Shown piece after piece: positions 20,768-33,700 of a stretch of DNA of 64,000 nucleotides. The notes below the pieces were generated by a model that saw only the letters and a list, made by a program, of their open reading frames with translations, had not been told where the DNA came from and ran no database searches. Position numbers and translations under genes: made by a program. Source of the DNA: Microvelia longipes (taxonomy: Eukaryota > Arthropoda > Insecta > Hemiptera > Veliidae); NCBI GenBank assembly GCA_018340805.1, contig JACMZG010001913.1, positions 42,300,655 to 42,364,654 of the forward strand, in the 5' to 3' direction. The first letter of the stretch is position 1. Each line of letters begins with the position of its first letter.

Positions 20768-23700
20768 GTTTGTAATTTTTTATTGTCTGTTTAGAAATGT
20801 CTTGGTTCTACAACAGGCACTTGTTAAAAATTGGTTAACTACAAATTTCAACTGATAGACCAAGCTTTTCTGTTCATGATACCACAAGGCAGAAACATAT
20901 TTATATATTACATGAACTACTATTGAGAGTCTTAAATTTTGCACTTAGAATAATACTATAGATAGAAGGAGCACTACTGATAACATGGAAGGCAGTTCAC
21001 TGGTGGTCTTAAGTAATCCTGCCACCAGTCAACTGGCTTTTGTGTTATCAGTAGAATTACATTGTGTTTATTGTCCTGTGCTTCTTCTATATTAGTAATA
21101 TTCTAAGATTTTGCATGAATCCAGGTTCATTTAAGGTTAAGGATCTTTTACGAGTACTTGACATTGTACTGTCCTTTGCATGGAAATCCAAGAGACCCTG
21201 ACCGGGATTGAACCCGGACTGTCTGGGTGGTAGGCGCACGTGCTAACCATTATACCACCGGGTCCCCATGATTAATTACTGCTTCAAACCACTTTTTTAC
21301 CTGAAACAGATATTGAGTCAATACATTTTCTTACAGGGCTGTTTTTTTTTATTTAAAGCTTTTATTTCATATTTTTTATACAATCTTTATACATTAAGAA
21401 TAGGTACAATTTAGTTTCAATAGTATTGCAATCATTAGTTACAGTTTATCAACTTATTTGCACATCATTTAAAAGTTAATAATAAAATATAACACGTGAA
21501 ATCCCACAAGGAAGTCCTGAGTGTGGGAGACATTTTCAGTAATAAATGTAAGAGGTCAAATTTGGCGTGCAAGCTTATGAGGAAAACATAATTATAAGTT
21601 ATGGAAAATTGTTTTTACAATTTTTTTAAAAATTAAGAACAAAATTACAAGTTAAGAAAAAAAGTAAAAAATATATAAAGTAAAAATGTTCCTTGTATAT
21701 TTTAGGGACCAAACTGTAGAAAGCATAGTGATATTATTACCAGTGAGGCCCTGTCAGATGAATTTTGAAACATCAACAAAATAACCTAAACTGCCTCGAT
21801 TATTAAATATAATCTAATAAACAATAAAAATACTGTAAAGTATATATTACATCTTTTATTATAGAAAACAAAACACAAACAATTCGGGAAAAGTCGACAA
21901 CGATTGATTTATTAAAACCTTAACTTATTATTAGAGGAGGTTTCAATAAGGTTAGACAGAGCCCCTGAGAGCCCAAAAGCGATGTTTCAGGCGTGAATGT
22001 ATTGAGATAGATTATGCCTCCTCTAGTAATATATTTCTATGGTGTAAAGGGTACTGAGCATAGTGTATTAATTTTTAGCTTCACTTAAAATGATAAAACA
22101 ATCATTTCAAGGAGGACAGTTTCTGTTATAATAAAAAATTATGTATCTTTCTTTAAATTTGTTCAGGTTATATGATTGGATTATCTGCAACTTCAGGGTT
22201 TTCATTTGAGAATATTCATCCGTCCTTACAGATTTACTGGAATACATTCTCAATATTTTCTGTTTTGTTTCCTCTAGTAAGTTCCCTAGATTTTGTGATT
22301 TAGTTAATTTTTTATAAAAAAAAAACGATGCTGCTAATGATATTTTTTTAATCTGCAAGTGACCACTGCAAGACCACTTAATTTTTAAGTGGTCACTTTA
22401 AAATTAAATGAATTTGACTTTATAATCAATCGAATGTAAGATTATTCTTCTTAAATCTTCCATTAATTTGTAAAAGGCTTGTAAAAAATTGTTTTTGTTG
22501 TAAATAAATAGTTTTTACTTTTTATCATTTATACCTTAGATATGTAAGAAAAGTATTGTGTTTGCAAACAACCCGAAACCAGAATGTCGCCTGAATTATC
22601 CGTTTCAGGTGTTTTTAAGGCCTTTTGAGTGGTTTTCAAAAAGTTGTCTGTCTGTATGTGTGTGTTTCAGTTTGATTGTAGCTCCCAGTGTATTTATGCT
22701 AGAGTTGAGATTTTGTACAAAAATCAATCTATTGGTGTAGTTGTGTTATCCGGAAAATATTTGTTATGATGTCATTAACCCACAATAATGACTCTGCAAA
22801 AAATCAAATCATAAAACGTGGATATTTGGCACACTTGTAGACGTGTATAAGACTAACATATGTGCCAAGTTTCATCTCATTATCAGCATTAGTTTAATTT
22901 TTATTAAATGACTTGTGTACGTTTTTTAATAAATATTAAAAATTTGGGAAATAATTTAATTGCCGTTTGTAATTCAGTAAAAGTTTATACCTTTACGCAG
23001 GGGTGGACTGGCCATTGAGGGTGAGGGCAGCAGCCCTCTTAACTTAACTTAACTCAGAACTTATTTAAAAAACTTAAAACTATAAACTTATAGAAAAAAC
23101 AACACAAATTAAAAAAAAAAATAATAAGACAAAAAACTTTATAGGGACCTCTATTTTAAATATTCAAGCTTTTGAGGAGGAAAAGGTCCTAATTAATGAA
23201 AAAAAAACATTAATTTGCCGAGCTTTCGATATATTTTATCTTTTCAAGGCTTAACATAATAAATAATAACAAAAAACAGTTACATGGTTGCTATCAAATA
23301 GTTAGCAACATAGTTGTTGTCCAAACATCTATTTGTTAGCAACCATGTAACTGTTTTTTGTTATTATTTAATAAGTTAAGCCTTGAAAAAGATAAAATTA
23401 TATCGAAAGCTCGTCAAAATTAGTGTTTTTTTTTATTAATTAGGACCTATTCCTCCTCAAAAGCTTAAATAAAAAAATATTAACATATTTAATATTTGAA
23501 ATATTCATAATACAAGAGTCAAAAGGGCCTAATACCAGGGTTGGCAAAAACCCGGGGTTTAATTGTAAAAACCCAGCCCACCCGGGTTTTGGGTTTAATG
23601 GGTAAAATGGGTTTTGTATATTTTTTTCTAATCTCTTGTCTTGTTCAGCCAGCAGAGCTTCCATAGAAAGACTTTTTTCAACTTTTGGCATAGTTTGGTC

Positions 23701-26700
23701 AAAACTAAGGAACCGCCTGGGCACAGAAAAGGCAGAAAAATTGGTTAACATATATAAAGCCACAGTTAACACATATATTTAACATAATAAATATGTAAAA
23801 AAAAAGTTTAATAAAAATAAAGAGCATTCATATATGTATACCAATGCCTTGATTTATTTTATATGCATAGAACAGATGCATGAATAACCTAATTATACTT
23901 TTTATAATTATTTTATTTATTTTTAGCTAATTTCCCAAGGAAACAACAAGCTTTATTATAAAAAACTAAATTAATGAATAAAAACTATAAAAACCCAGTA
24001 AAAAACCTGGGTAAAATAGGGTGGGTTTTGCCCATTTTGCCCAGGTGGGTTTTTTAATTTTACCCACCCGGGTGCCAACCCTGCCTAATACTCAAAGGTA
24101 TGGCATAAAGTGCTCCTTTAAAGGTTCCAAACAGAAGACTAGGGCCTCAAGAGGCCTTTAATATTCTTGATTAGGGCCCTAGAGCAATACAAAAGGGCCC
24201 TACAGATTAAACATAAAGTAGTTTAGTTAAAAAATGATTTTAAATGAATACACTTAAGTTTATTTCATACTTACTTACTTATTTCATTTTTTTTAAAATT
24301 TATTTTAATCTATTTATATATTTATAATAAAATAATATAATTTGATTAAATATGAAGTTAAAATTAAATAAATTAAGTTAAGCTTGCTATAATCATTGAT
24401 TTTATTCTAGTTAAAAAATAGACACCTCTGAGAAGCATTTTAGACCCCCCATTAGGCCCTTTTAGGCTAAATCCTCCTTAGGCCTTTTTGGCTCAGTCCG
24501 CCTCTGCCTTTACGTAATTAATAAGTACACTAGGTTTTGTGGGAATATGACAAGCATATAGCATTAAACGTGGTCATTGCCTGGATGGGTGACTGGTGGG
24601 AATGAAACGGATGTATTTACTGTGTGAGGATGAGCAAAGTGAATCTGAATACGTGTTTTCAGTATTTATTTGATAATCTGAGGACAAGCGAAGTTAGTCT
24701 GAAGTAGGGAGGATGAGCCTAGCGAATCCGACGTTATAAGGAAAAGATATGAGGTACCCCTTTCCCGATTTTTTATGATAATTCTGTTTCATGAAATATC
24801 TTATAAAAACTAGTTATTAATGCACCAATAGTATGCTACTATTTCCCTAAGCTGTTATTTGGTTCTAGAGGCTCAAGCCAAGGGAACCAAAGCATTTAAC
24901 TCCTGAAAATCATACAAGATTGTATTTCCAGACTTTGACATTATTTATTTATTTTCATTCGTTTTGTTGTATTATATTTTAAATTTTTGTGTCGGACCCC
25001 TTTCATAAATTTAAAGGATGCTAAAAAAATACATTTTTTTATTGCTGTAAACAATTTTTTTTTGGCCTGAAACGAATTTTAAGCCAGTATTTTTTTTGGT
25101 CAGGTCCTTCTTTGGGGGTGGTGCCCCCAAGAGAGTGTTAAAACATTTCACTCCCAATGTTATGAAACGTAACTTTTTCTCCCTTTGAAGTGAAAAGTGT
25201 TTTTTTATTCCCTAAAGACTATTTAATAAATTTCACATTGTATACCATCTGGAGATAAACATATTTAATGCGAAAGCAAAGGATTCCTTGTGACTTGAGA
25301 GAAACAAAATGAATATGATTCCATGATTGTTTTTAACTTTCTTTGTCAAGTAATTGTGGTTTTTCCTGGTTTTATAAGTTCCGGAGAGAGGGGAAAGATT
25401 TAAAGCAGACACAGAAAAATTATAAATTAATAGCATTATGAATTAATTTCAATTATGAATACTAGATTAGCACTTCAGCGAAACATGTATAAAGTTCCCA
25501 GGAAACATACAGCCATGGACCAAAGACATTGGCTCTTTGTAGCAGCGGCTAACTATAATAGTTTGCCTCAACATATCAAACATTCAAAATCTTTAAATAT
25601 TTTTACAAATCTGGTAAAACAATTATTTTTAAGAGAATATAAGTGAAAAATTATGCTTATAATTAAAAAAATAATTAAAGAATAACTTAATTTAATTGTA
25701 TAAATTAATATATTTTTTGTGAGAAACAAGAATAATAAAATTAAAAACATCCTAATATAACTATAGAATCAATATAATCGAAACAAAATGTTTATTTAAT
25801 CTTTATTCATTCCTTACAGATAATAAATAATCTTTAATAATAATTTTTCTAAGGTAAATTGAAAATAAAATAAAACATTCGACATATTAAATTGTCACTA
25901 CATTATTTAGCAAAGTGTTTTAATAATATAATTTTAAATGAAAATTAATAATAATGTTTTTTTTTGTTTTAATTCATTTTATTTATTTATTATACATATA
26001 TTAATTAATGTTCGTATAATTACCGTACCTTACTACAGAAATAATATTTATTATTAAGAAATATTTGTTTCTTTCTTTTTTTCTTTTAATTACGTTGTTG
26101 GTATTTTATATCCAATTATTTGTACATATTGTACATCACTTTTGTCTCAAACTAAATCCAATTATTTTTTTTAGTAGCTTAAAAAAACAAAAATATGGAA
26201 ACACTCCTCCCCATGGCTCAGAGCTTTCACTCTCTTGTGGGGAGTAGCCTTATTATTAGATATTTAACTTATAGTTATTAAGTATTATGAATGTATCTTA
26301 TTATTACATATTTTATTGTATATTAATTAAATAAAGGATATTTATTAAAAAAAATTCTTTTTAGAGTAGAATATTATTTTTTTCCAGGTCACACTTGCAA
26401 CAGTAGGATACTGGTCTGTTGGTGGGTGGAGCAATCACCCCTTAGCTAAAACATTAAGTAGATTTTGTGATAACAATACATCATGGCAAACACTCGCTAA
26501 TGATGTTAATTCTGAGTATAAAAGGTAAAACTATCAATTATTTTATTGGTAAAACATCAATATTTTCATTCAAAACTTCTTACACTGTTCATGAAGGATT
26601 ATAATTGAATTTTTCTAAAATTCTTCTCGTTTATGTGATTGACTTTTGCTTCAATTGTTTCTTATCTTTAAACATTACATTGTTTGATAATTGTAACTTT

Positions 26701-29700
26701 GATACTCTATAAAATTGAACTATCAAAAACAGAGGAGAATCATCCTCCCTTCTAAGAGCTATGCTACAAACGCCATCGCCTCCTACTGTCAGTCTGACTC
26801 TCATATCTAATAGAAAAACATAGACTCACTTCTCTTCTTCTTTACATCTCAACGGTAGTTATTTTTATTTATTTTTTTTTCTTATTTTATTTATTGCTTT
26901 TTGTAATTTATTTTTATCTCCTTTTCATACTTTTGCTCATCATTTGTTCAATGATTTTTTGTGTTTTACTTATTTTATTTGCTTGTTTGTTAGGTTTTGC
27001 ACTGATGATGGCCTCTAATTAAGTTGAAAGCGCTTTGCCAATAAATTTTTTTTTGTGGAGAGACTTTTTTTCTTTCATTATTTATATCAAAAACAGTTGA
27101 TATCTCTGCCATATTGGAATAAAACTTTGACAAAAAACTTTATAGGGACCTCTATTTTAAATTATTCAAGCTTTTGAGGAGGAATAGGTCCAAAATAATA
27201 AAAAAAAAAAAAAAACAATTTTGCTGATATAATTTAATGTTTTTCAAGGCTTAACATAATAAATAATATATGTTTAGACAACTATATTAAATAATAGATG
27301 TTTGGACAACAACTAGAGTAACAGACAAATAATACTGTTAAAAACTTAAAAAGATTTTTTTTAAGTTTTTTTAGAACTGTGAAATTCTGTTAAGCCTTGA
27401 AAAAGATAAAATTATATCGAAAGCTCGGCAAAATTAGTTTTTTTATTAATTTGGACTTATTCCTCCTCAAAAGCTTGAATAAAATAAAACTTTGTATGAT
27501 GATACATTATACAAAACTCTTGTGCTTAATTTCATCTCTAATATTTTTTCTGATTTTTATTGATGTTCAAAAACCCTATAATGTCATTAGGTTAAACTAA
27601 ACCTAAAGATGAAACTAATAAGAATAAAAAAGAAAAAACGAGCGAAGCTCGTGGTTTTTTTTTTTCATCTTTTTTCTAATAAGATGAAACTATCTATCTT
27701 GGTCGTACATAGCTCCCTTTAAATTTCGTATTTATAATCATTTTTTCCAAATTATTTTAAAAAAATTGCTGAGTCAGCAGCTGTTAATGATGTAATAAAA
27801 CATTGACACAATATAATTGTGTCAACTATTCATGTTTTGCAAAACTCGGTAGTATCAAAATGATATAATAAAACATTTCTGGATAGCACTGTTAGACCAA
27901 AAGATTGATTATTGTTGCCAAAATCTAACTCTCTAAAAAACACACATGGTGCTTTTGTTAAAACCTCTCTGGAGGTCTCAAAAACAAACCTGAAATAGAT
28001 GATTGAAGTGATGTCTCGGTTTCAGATTTTTAATGACGTCACAATACTTTTTTATAAACCTGGCATAAATGGGAAAAAATAAAAACAAGAGAATTAAAAT
28101 CTGTTATATTTTTTGATGTTTCGTTCTAAATTAATCTATTGAAACGAATAAAAGCTGGTTTAAGTGTTTACTCAATGTGATAATATATTCAATTTCCCAT
28201 CTTTGTAAGTCCTCACTTTGAGTCAAAAGTTAGTATTCGGCCCTAGTTACTTTCGGCCCTTCAGGGTATTCGCCCTGCGGGAACCATCTCGGGTGGGTCA
28301 CATCTACTATGCTCAAAGTTAAGCTAAAGTTGACGAACGTTATTTTTAGAACAAATTCTATTCATAATAAACTGAGAGCATAGCCCAGGCTGTGAACCCC
28401 GCACCTCCGGTGCCGAAGTCCAGTACTAAACGACCACGGCTACGGAGGCAGATAGTATACTAATACTGACACTTAATTAATCTTAACCTCACATGTGACT
28501 TTTCTATTAGTATAATTAGTCAAATAATGCTTTTTATTTACTGTTGACAGACTGGAGAAAGTAGTACTGAGAGTGAGCTCGTTACATAGAGTCATAGCTA
28601 CTGATAATTGGATAATTAAAACCTCACCGTATTCTGTCAATATCTCTCATCAGTCCGATTCTGTTCTTATTTTGATTAGTGCGGATACACACCAGGTAAA
28701 TCAAATTTGTTGAATTTTGTTATTGAATGGATCAGACTTGAAAAAAATCTTGTATTGAAAAAAATTGGGAAAAACATTAGATTCGCTTCAATGTGATGAG
28801 GATCATCACTTCGCTCGTCCCCAGAATATACAATTCGCCAAATTTATACTGCAACATGTCTTCAAACTTGCTTCGCTTGTCCTCAGATAGTGAATACATC
28901 CGTATCATTCTCAGAGGTCACCTATGCAGCACTGATCACGATCAATGCTGCTTAATTTTTATGATCCAATATAAATCATGGATATACTTGTCGTATTGAA
29001 ACGAAACATAGAGTACTTATTTATTAAGTAAAGTTGTACACTTGTACCAAATTTCAACTCAATTGAATCATTTTTTAAAAACCGTACACAAGTCCTTCGA
29101 TAAAAATTGAATTAATAATGATAATGAGATGAAACTTGGCACATGTGTGCTAAATCTCAATCTGATCGTGATGTTGATTTTTGTATTTTGCTACCTTTTG
29201 GCTATATAAGAACAATTATATTAAATACTAAGCTTGTTTTTAAGTTATTATATTTGTTTCTTATGATCTTTCTTCAATATTAGATATTTATGATCTTTGA
29301 ATAATACTATATTGTATAATATAAGAGACTAAGAGCCTCCTGTTTCAAGGATTACCTTTTTTGAGGCTCTGAAGTTAATAATCAAAAATTGTAAAGTGTC
29401 TAAATTTTTGTCAAACTTTATGACTTATTCATAGTATGTATGTATAATTTAATAATGTAATAAATAAATAAATAAATAAAAAATAAATATATAGAAGGAG
29501 CACAGGACCATAAACACAATGTAATTCCACTGATAACACAAAAGCCAGTTGACTGGTGGTCCTAAGTAGGGGTACGACCCTAACAACAAAACATTATTTT
29601 ATGTATGTGTAATAAATATCCATTAATGAAGAAAGATCGTAAAGAACAGATATAGTAACTTCAAAAACCTGCTGAGTATTTAATAAAACCAGTCTTAGAT

Positions 29701-30633
29701 GGCAAAAGGATGGCGGAATACAAGAATCTACATTTAGTTGACGAGGACTACTTTTAATATAATTTTAATTAAAAACATTAAAATACAATTTAAAATGCTT
29801 AAAATATTGTAATGCACCAATATTTATATTAGTATTTTATGAATAATCAATCATTAATTAATAATAGAACATGAATAGAACATAATAATTCAGCAACCGG
29901 AAGTATTGCCAACTTTTTTATAAGAAAATTGTAAATTTTTAGGGTGGCAGCATTACTTATGACCACCAGTGAACTGCCTTTCGTGTTATCAGTAGTGCTC
30001 CTTCTATATATAGTATTATTCTAAGTTTATAAAATGCATAAATATATAAATGCATTTATAAAATAATGATAAGTTATGTGTTTGTTGATAATAAGTTGTT
30101 GATAATATAAAATAATGTTTTGTTGTTACCCTACTTAATACCACCTGTAAATTGATTTTTGTGTCATCAGAGGCATTGCATTGTGTTTACGGTTTTATGC
30201 TCTTTCTATATTAGTATTATTTTAAGTATCTGTTGGCTATGATATGTTACAGATGTCACCGGAACCAAGAGGAGAAGTACAGTATGTCAATATTGAAGTT
30301 AAAACAACCAGACCTGGAATCAAATCATTTTATTTGAGGTTAGTTATTTAACTTTCCCATTATACACTATGGTGTTGGTGTAAGTTTACACAGGATATCA
30401 GAATAAATGACAACAAACACACCATGTAGTAAAAAAGAGGTTAGCGGATTCTTAAAAAAGAACAAGACAGTACCAGTACCAGTTAGCAACGGACAGACTC
30501 AGTTTTGTGAGTTACCACCGACATATGCATTTCATAAACAATAGGTTTCAGGATATTAATAGATCCAAGTTTCTCAAAGTTATTGTGTTTCATAGAAACA
30601 TCTTGAAAAAAATCTTGCACACACATTATATAT

Positions 30634-30678
<45 letters not shown>

Positions 30679-30683
30679 AATCT

Positions 30684-30751
<68 letters not shown>

Positions 30752-33700
30752 AGATTGTTTATGTATGAGTGTATTGTCTTTTTGTTTTGTTATTGTTCAT
30801 TATAATTTTTGTTTTGATAATTGCCCAAATTACCTACCATGTCATAGTAACCAGTATTTATTTATTTCCTGTTAAAGAAAACTCAAATGAGTATTTATTT
30901 TGGTATTCTAATAGAATTTTAAAGCACTAAATTTATAAGTTTGCAATACCTTAAGTATTTACAATTTATGCTTCAAAGCTAAAAAATAAATATTTTAGTA
31001 AATAATTATTAAACAAAAAAATAAATAAACAAAACAATATAGGGTAAACCTTATATAAAGTATTTATAAGCTTTATTGAAAAAAAATATGGTGACATGTA
31101 GAGCCCAGCACAGCTGATAATACATAATATATTATTGGAATTCATTTAAAAGTAAAGTTCTATATCTACACTTTCTCTCTTTCTAACGTACACACATGGT
31201 GCATAATCACGTGGGTCTGCAACCCATGTGTCTCCTTATAGCTCCTTTGCTGCCACTTGGTTGTTTTCCTTAAACAGTTTGTATTACTAGTTCTATATAA
31301 GTGGCACACAGCTATGATACAAGCAAATTTTTAAATGTATAAATCAGAAAATGTGATTTGTTTACATTTTGTCAAAACTGAAACTAATCCTGATAATAAG
31401 GTGTGACTTGGTATTTTTGTAACTGTACATAGTAGCACTTTCATAAAAAAATGCCATAAAAAAAAGTGTCCGATAGCTATCATGAAAAAACCTTCTCTCC
31501 TCAATAACCCCAACCTCATAAGTTCATTTTTCATTCGGGAATTATGTTTCAGGTGCAATGCTTTAGACTTTCAAGATCTGCAAGGGAAAGTTTCTCGTCC
31601 TATAACTGTTTTACAGGGAGTCAAATTTCACAAAACAACTGTTGAACAGTTCTTAGAAGTATTCAGAGAGGCTGTTTCACACAACCCACCGTATTATACC
31701 CCCTCTCAGGTGAAAACTATTTCATTTCTTAATTTAACTCGAAACAGGGCTAAAATCAGTTGACAGCGTGGGGAAATAATACGAGGGAGTTAATGAGGTT
31801 ATTCCTGAATGTTAAACCACGCTCTCAATTTCAAATCAGGCCAACCTTATTGTTTCCTTAACACTATTTTCTCATGCTGTATTGTTTTGTAAATAGCCAA
31901 AAATATTTTTTCAAAGAAATTTGCTGACTTTGCATAAAGTAAACATTTTTTGGTGTTTTTGAAAGAGCCATAACTTTGGTTGTAGTCCTTTGATTTTGAT
32001 TAATTAACACTCAAATTATTGTAAATTTTATCAGCTTTAAAAAATGTTCTCTTCATGTTTTGCACTCGACCCACAGGGAACCACTTATTACAACAAAACT
32101 GGAATTAGTGTGATTTTATAAAATTTGAGCATGCGCAATCATATGAAAGGCTCAACTCTGCATAGGCAGACTATGATTTTCCTTCATAATTTAAGGTATA
32201 TTTTCAGAAACATTTGGTTTGGAATAGTACAAAATGAGTCACATTTCTTCAGTTCTGGCTCTTGGACTATTAAGGTAGCCTACAGGTTACCTATGTCCAG
32301 CTGTCTATTGTTGATCTGTGAGTCGCCCTTTCAAAATCCATCTCCGGGGGGGGGGGGGTGAGTGAACTAGCTTATGATATTGGAGTGAGTCTGGAGAAGG
32401 GGGCTCCATGACTTCAATCTCATTGGCTTATTTCCCCTTTGGAAATCCAATAAAATTAATACAAATAGGATAGATATCTATAAGTTTAAATTAATTATGT
32501 GTAATTACTTATTTTGTATAAATGTATAAACTTTGTGTAGATGTATAGTTTTGGAATCAAGAAGACAAGTGGAATCAATCCCCTCCATTCCCCTCTCCAC
32601 TTCTGTCATCCAGACAACCTCGTAATCGTTATTTTCTGATGAAAATTGACTGAACGTATAGATTTTGTAAACTTTCAGATGGAGCTCGAGTCATGCATCG
32701 GATGCATGATGGTACAGTCTGGTGTTAAGTTAGTAAAAACATGCAATCAACAAGAAGATAGAGATGTCTGTACTAATTGTTATTGTAGACCTATGTGGTG
32801 TGTTGACTGTATGGCCAGATGGTGAGTTTTTCCTTTTTTATTTTATTTAAAGAGCCTAGAGAATTATTTTGAAGTATCTCAGTGAAAATATACGTAAGAA
32901 GAAAAATTTAGGAGAGAGAGAGAGGAAGAAAAACTCGTATCAACTTTGAACTGGTTTTGTTCAAATAAGCACCCCAAACAATTGAAAACGACACCCTACT
33001 CAAAAATTACTTTTTATTGACTATTATTTTGGTTTCTTGATTTTTTCCACGTTTTTTAAAATTTTTTGGTCACTTAGAGTGGTCTTATTGCCTCCGAACT
33101 TGATTTGGATGATTATATACAAGGAAAAGTATCAGAATGTATTATATAAATTTAATAAGATTATTTGCATTAGTTTTTTAAATGAATTTAATTATAAAAC
33201 TTACAAATATTAAGATAAATAACTAGTACCATACCGGGCAGTTTCTTTTATTACTTCATATTTTGATATAGCAAACGGGCTGTAGTTTAAACTTGGTTAA
33301 TGTTATTAACACATTACATAGAATTCGTGATGTTTAAGTTCTACACTCATATGTAAATAATTATGGCAACAGATTCATCTTGGAGTTACATGAAATAAAA
33401 TAAAAAGAAATATTTTATTCTGCTATAAAAACAAAGGTACACACTTTATTCTTTAAAGACTAACATTCATAATTGCACATCTTCGAAAGAGCAAAGCTCG
33501 TGCTTGAGGGTGGCTAGGGAGCGTTTGTATAGTATTTGTTTTTTTTTTTACAAAAAGATACTTAACCCTCTTAAAAAAATAAATAAAATAAACAGGAAAT
33601 ATATAAAAAAATAAGAAAAAAAAGGAAGGGAGCCATTCATTTATACGTGATGCTATTTATATAATGTTGCAACGTTATAGAAATTTTCATATATAAATAT

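Larger units (their letters stand above)
22998..24506. mobile_element. hAT-type non-autonomous element inserted in family F
   Basis: The ends are inverted repeats: CAGGGGTGGACTGGCCA at left; the right end reads CAGAGGCGGACTGAGCC on the minus strand. The flanking 8-bp target duplication CCTTTACG (22990-22997 and 24507-24514) is exact. End sequence and 8-bp duplication fit hAT elements. The host repeat continues on both sides, which confirms the boundaries. No transposase frame survives. Internal motifs include repeated GGGCCT/AGGCCC runs. Confidence 0.9.

Noticed and set aside
21193..21270. Possible functional tRNA gene on the minus strand
   Set aside because: The T-loop has six bases, the acceptor stem has a mismatch, and SINE body sequence follows directly. 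It is a SINE head.
22107..22358. 83-codon minus-strand frame
   Set aside because: It is the antisense of TMEM129 exon 2.
23440..23772. 110-codon minus-strand frame considered as a hAT transposase
   Set aside because: It crosses the left end of the nested element at 23536 and lacks hAT transposase motifs.
28321..28452. Functional tRNA gene
   Set aside because: The A and B box spacing and stems are poor, and the unit recurs at 8282-8450. It is SINE-like.
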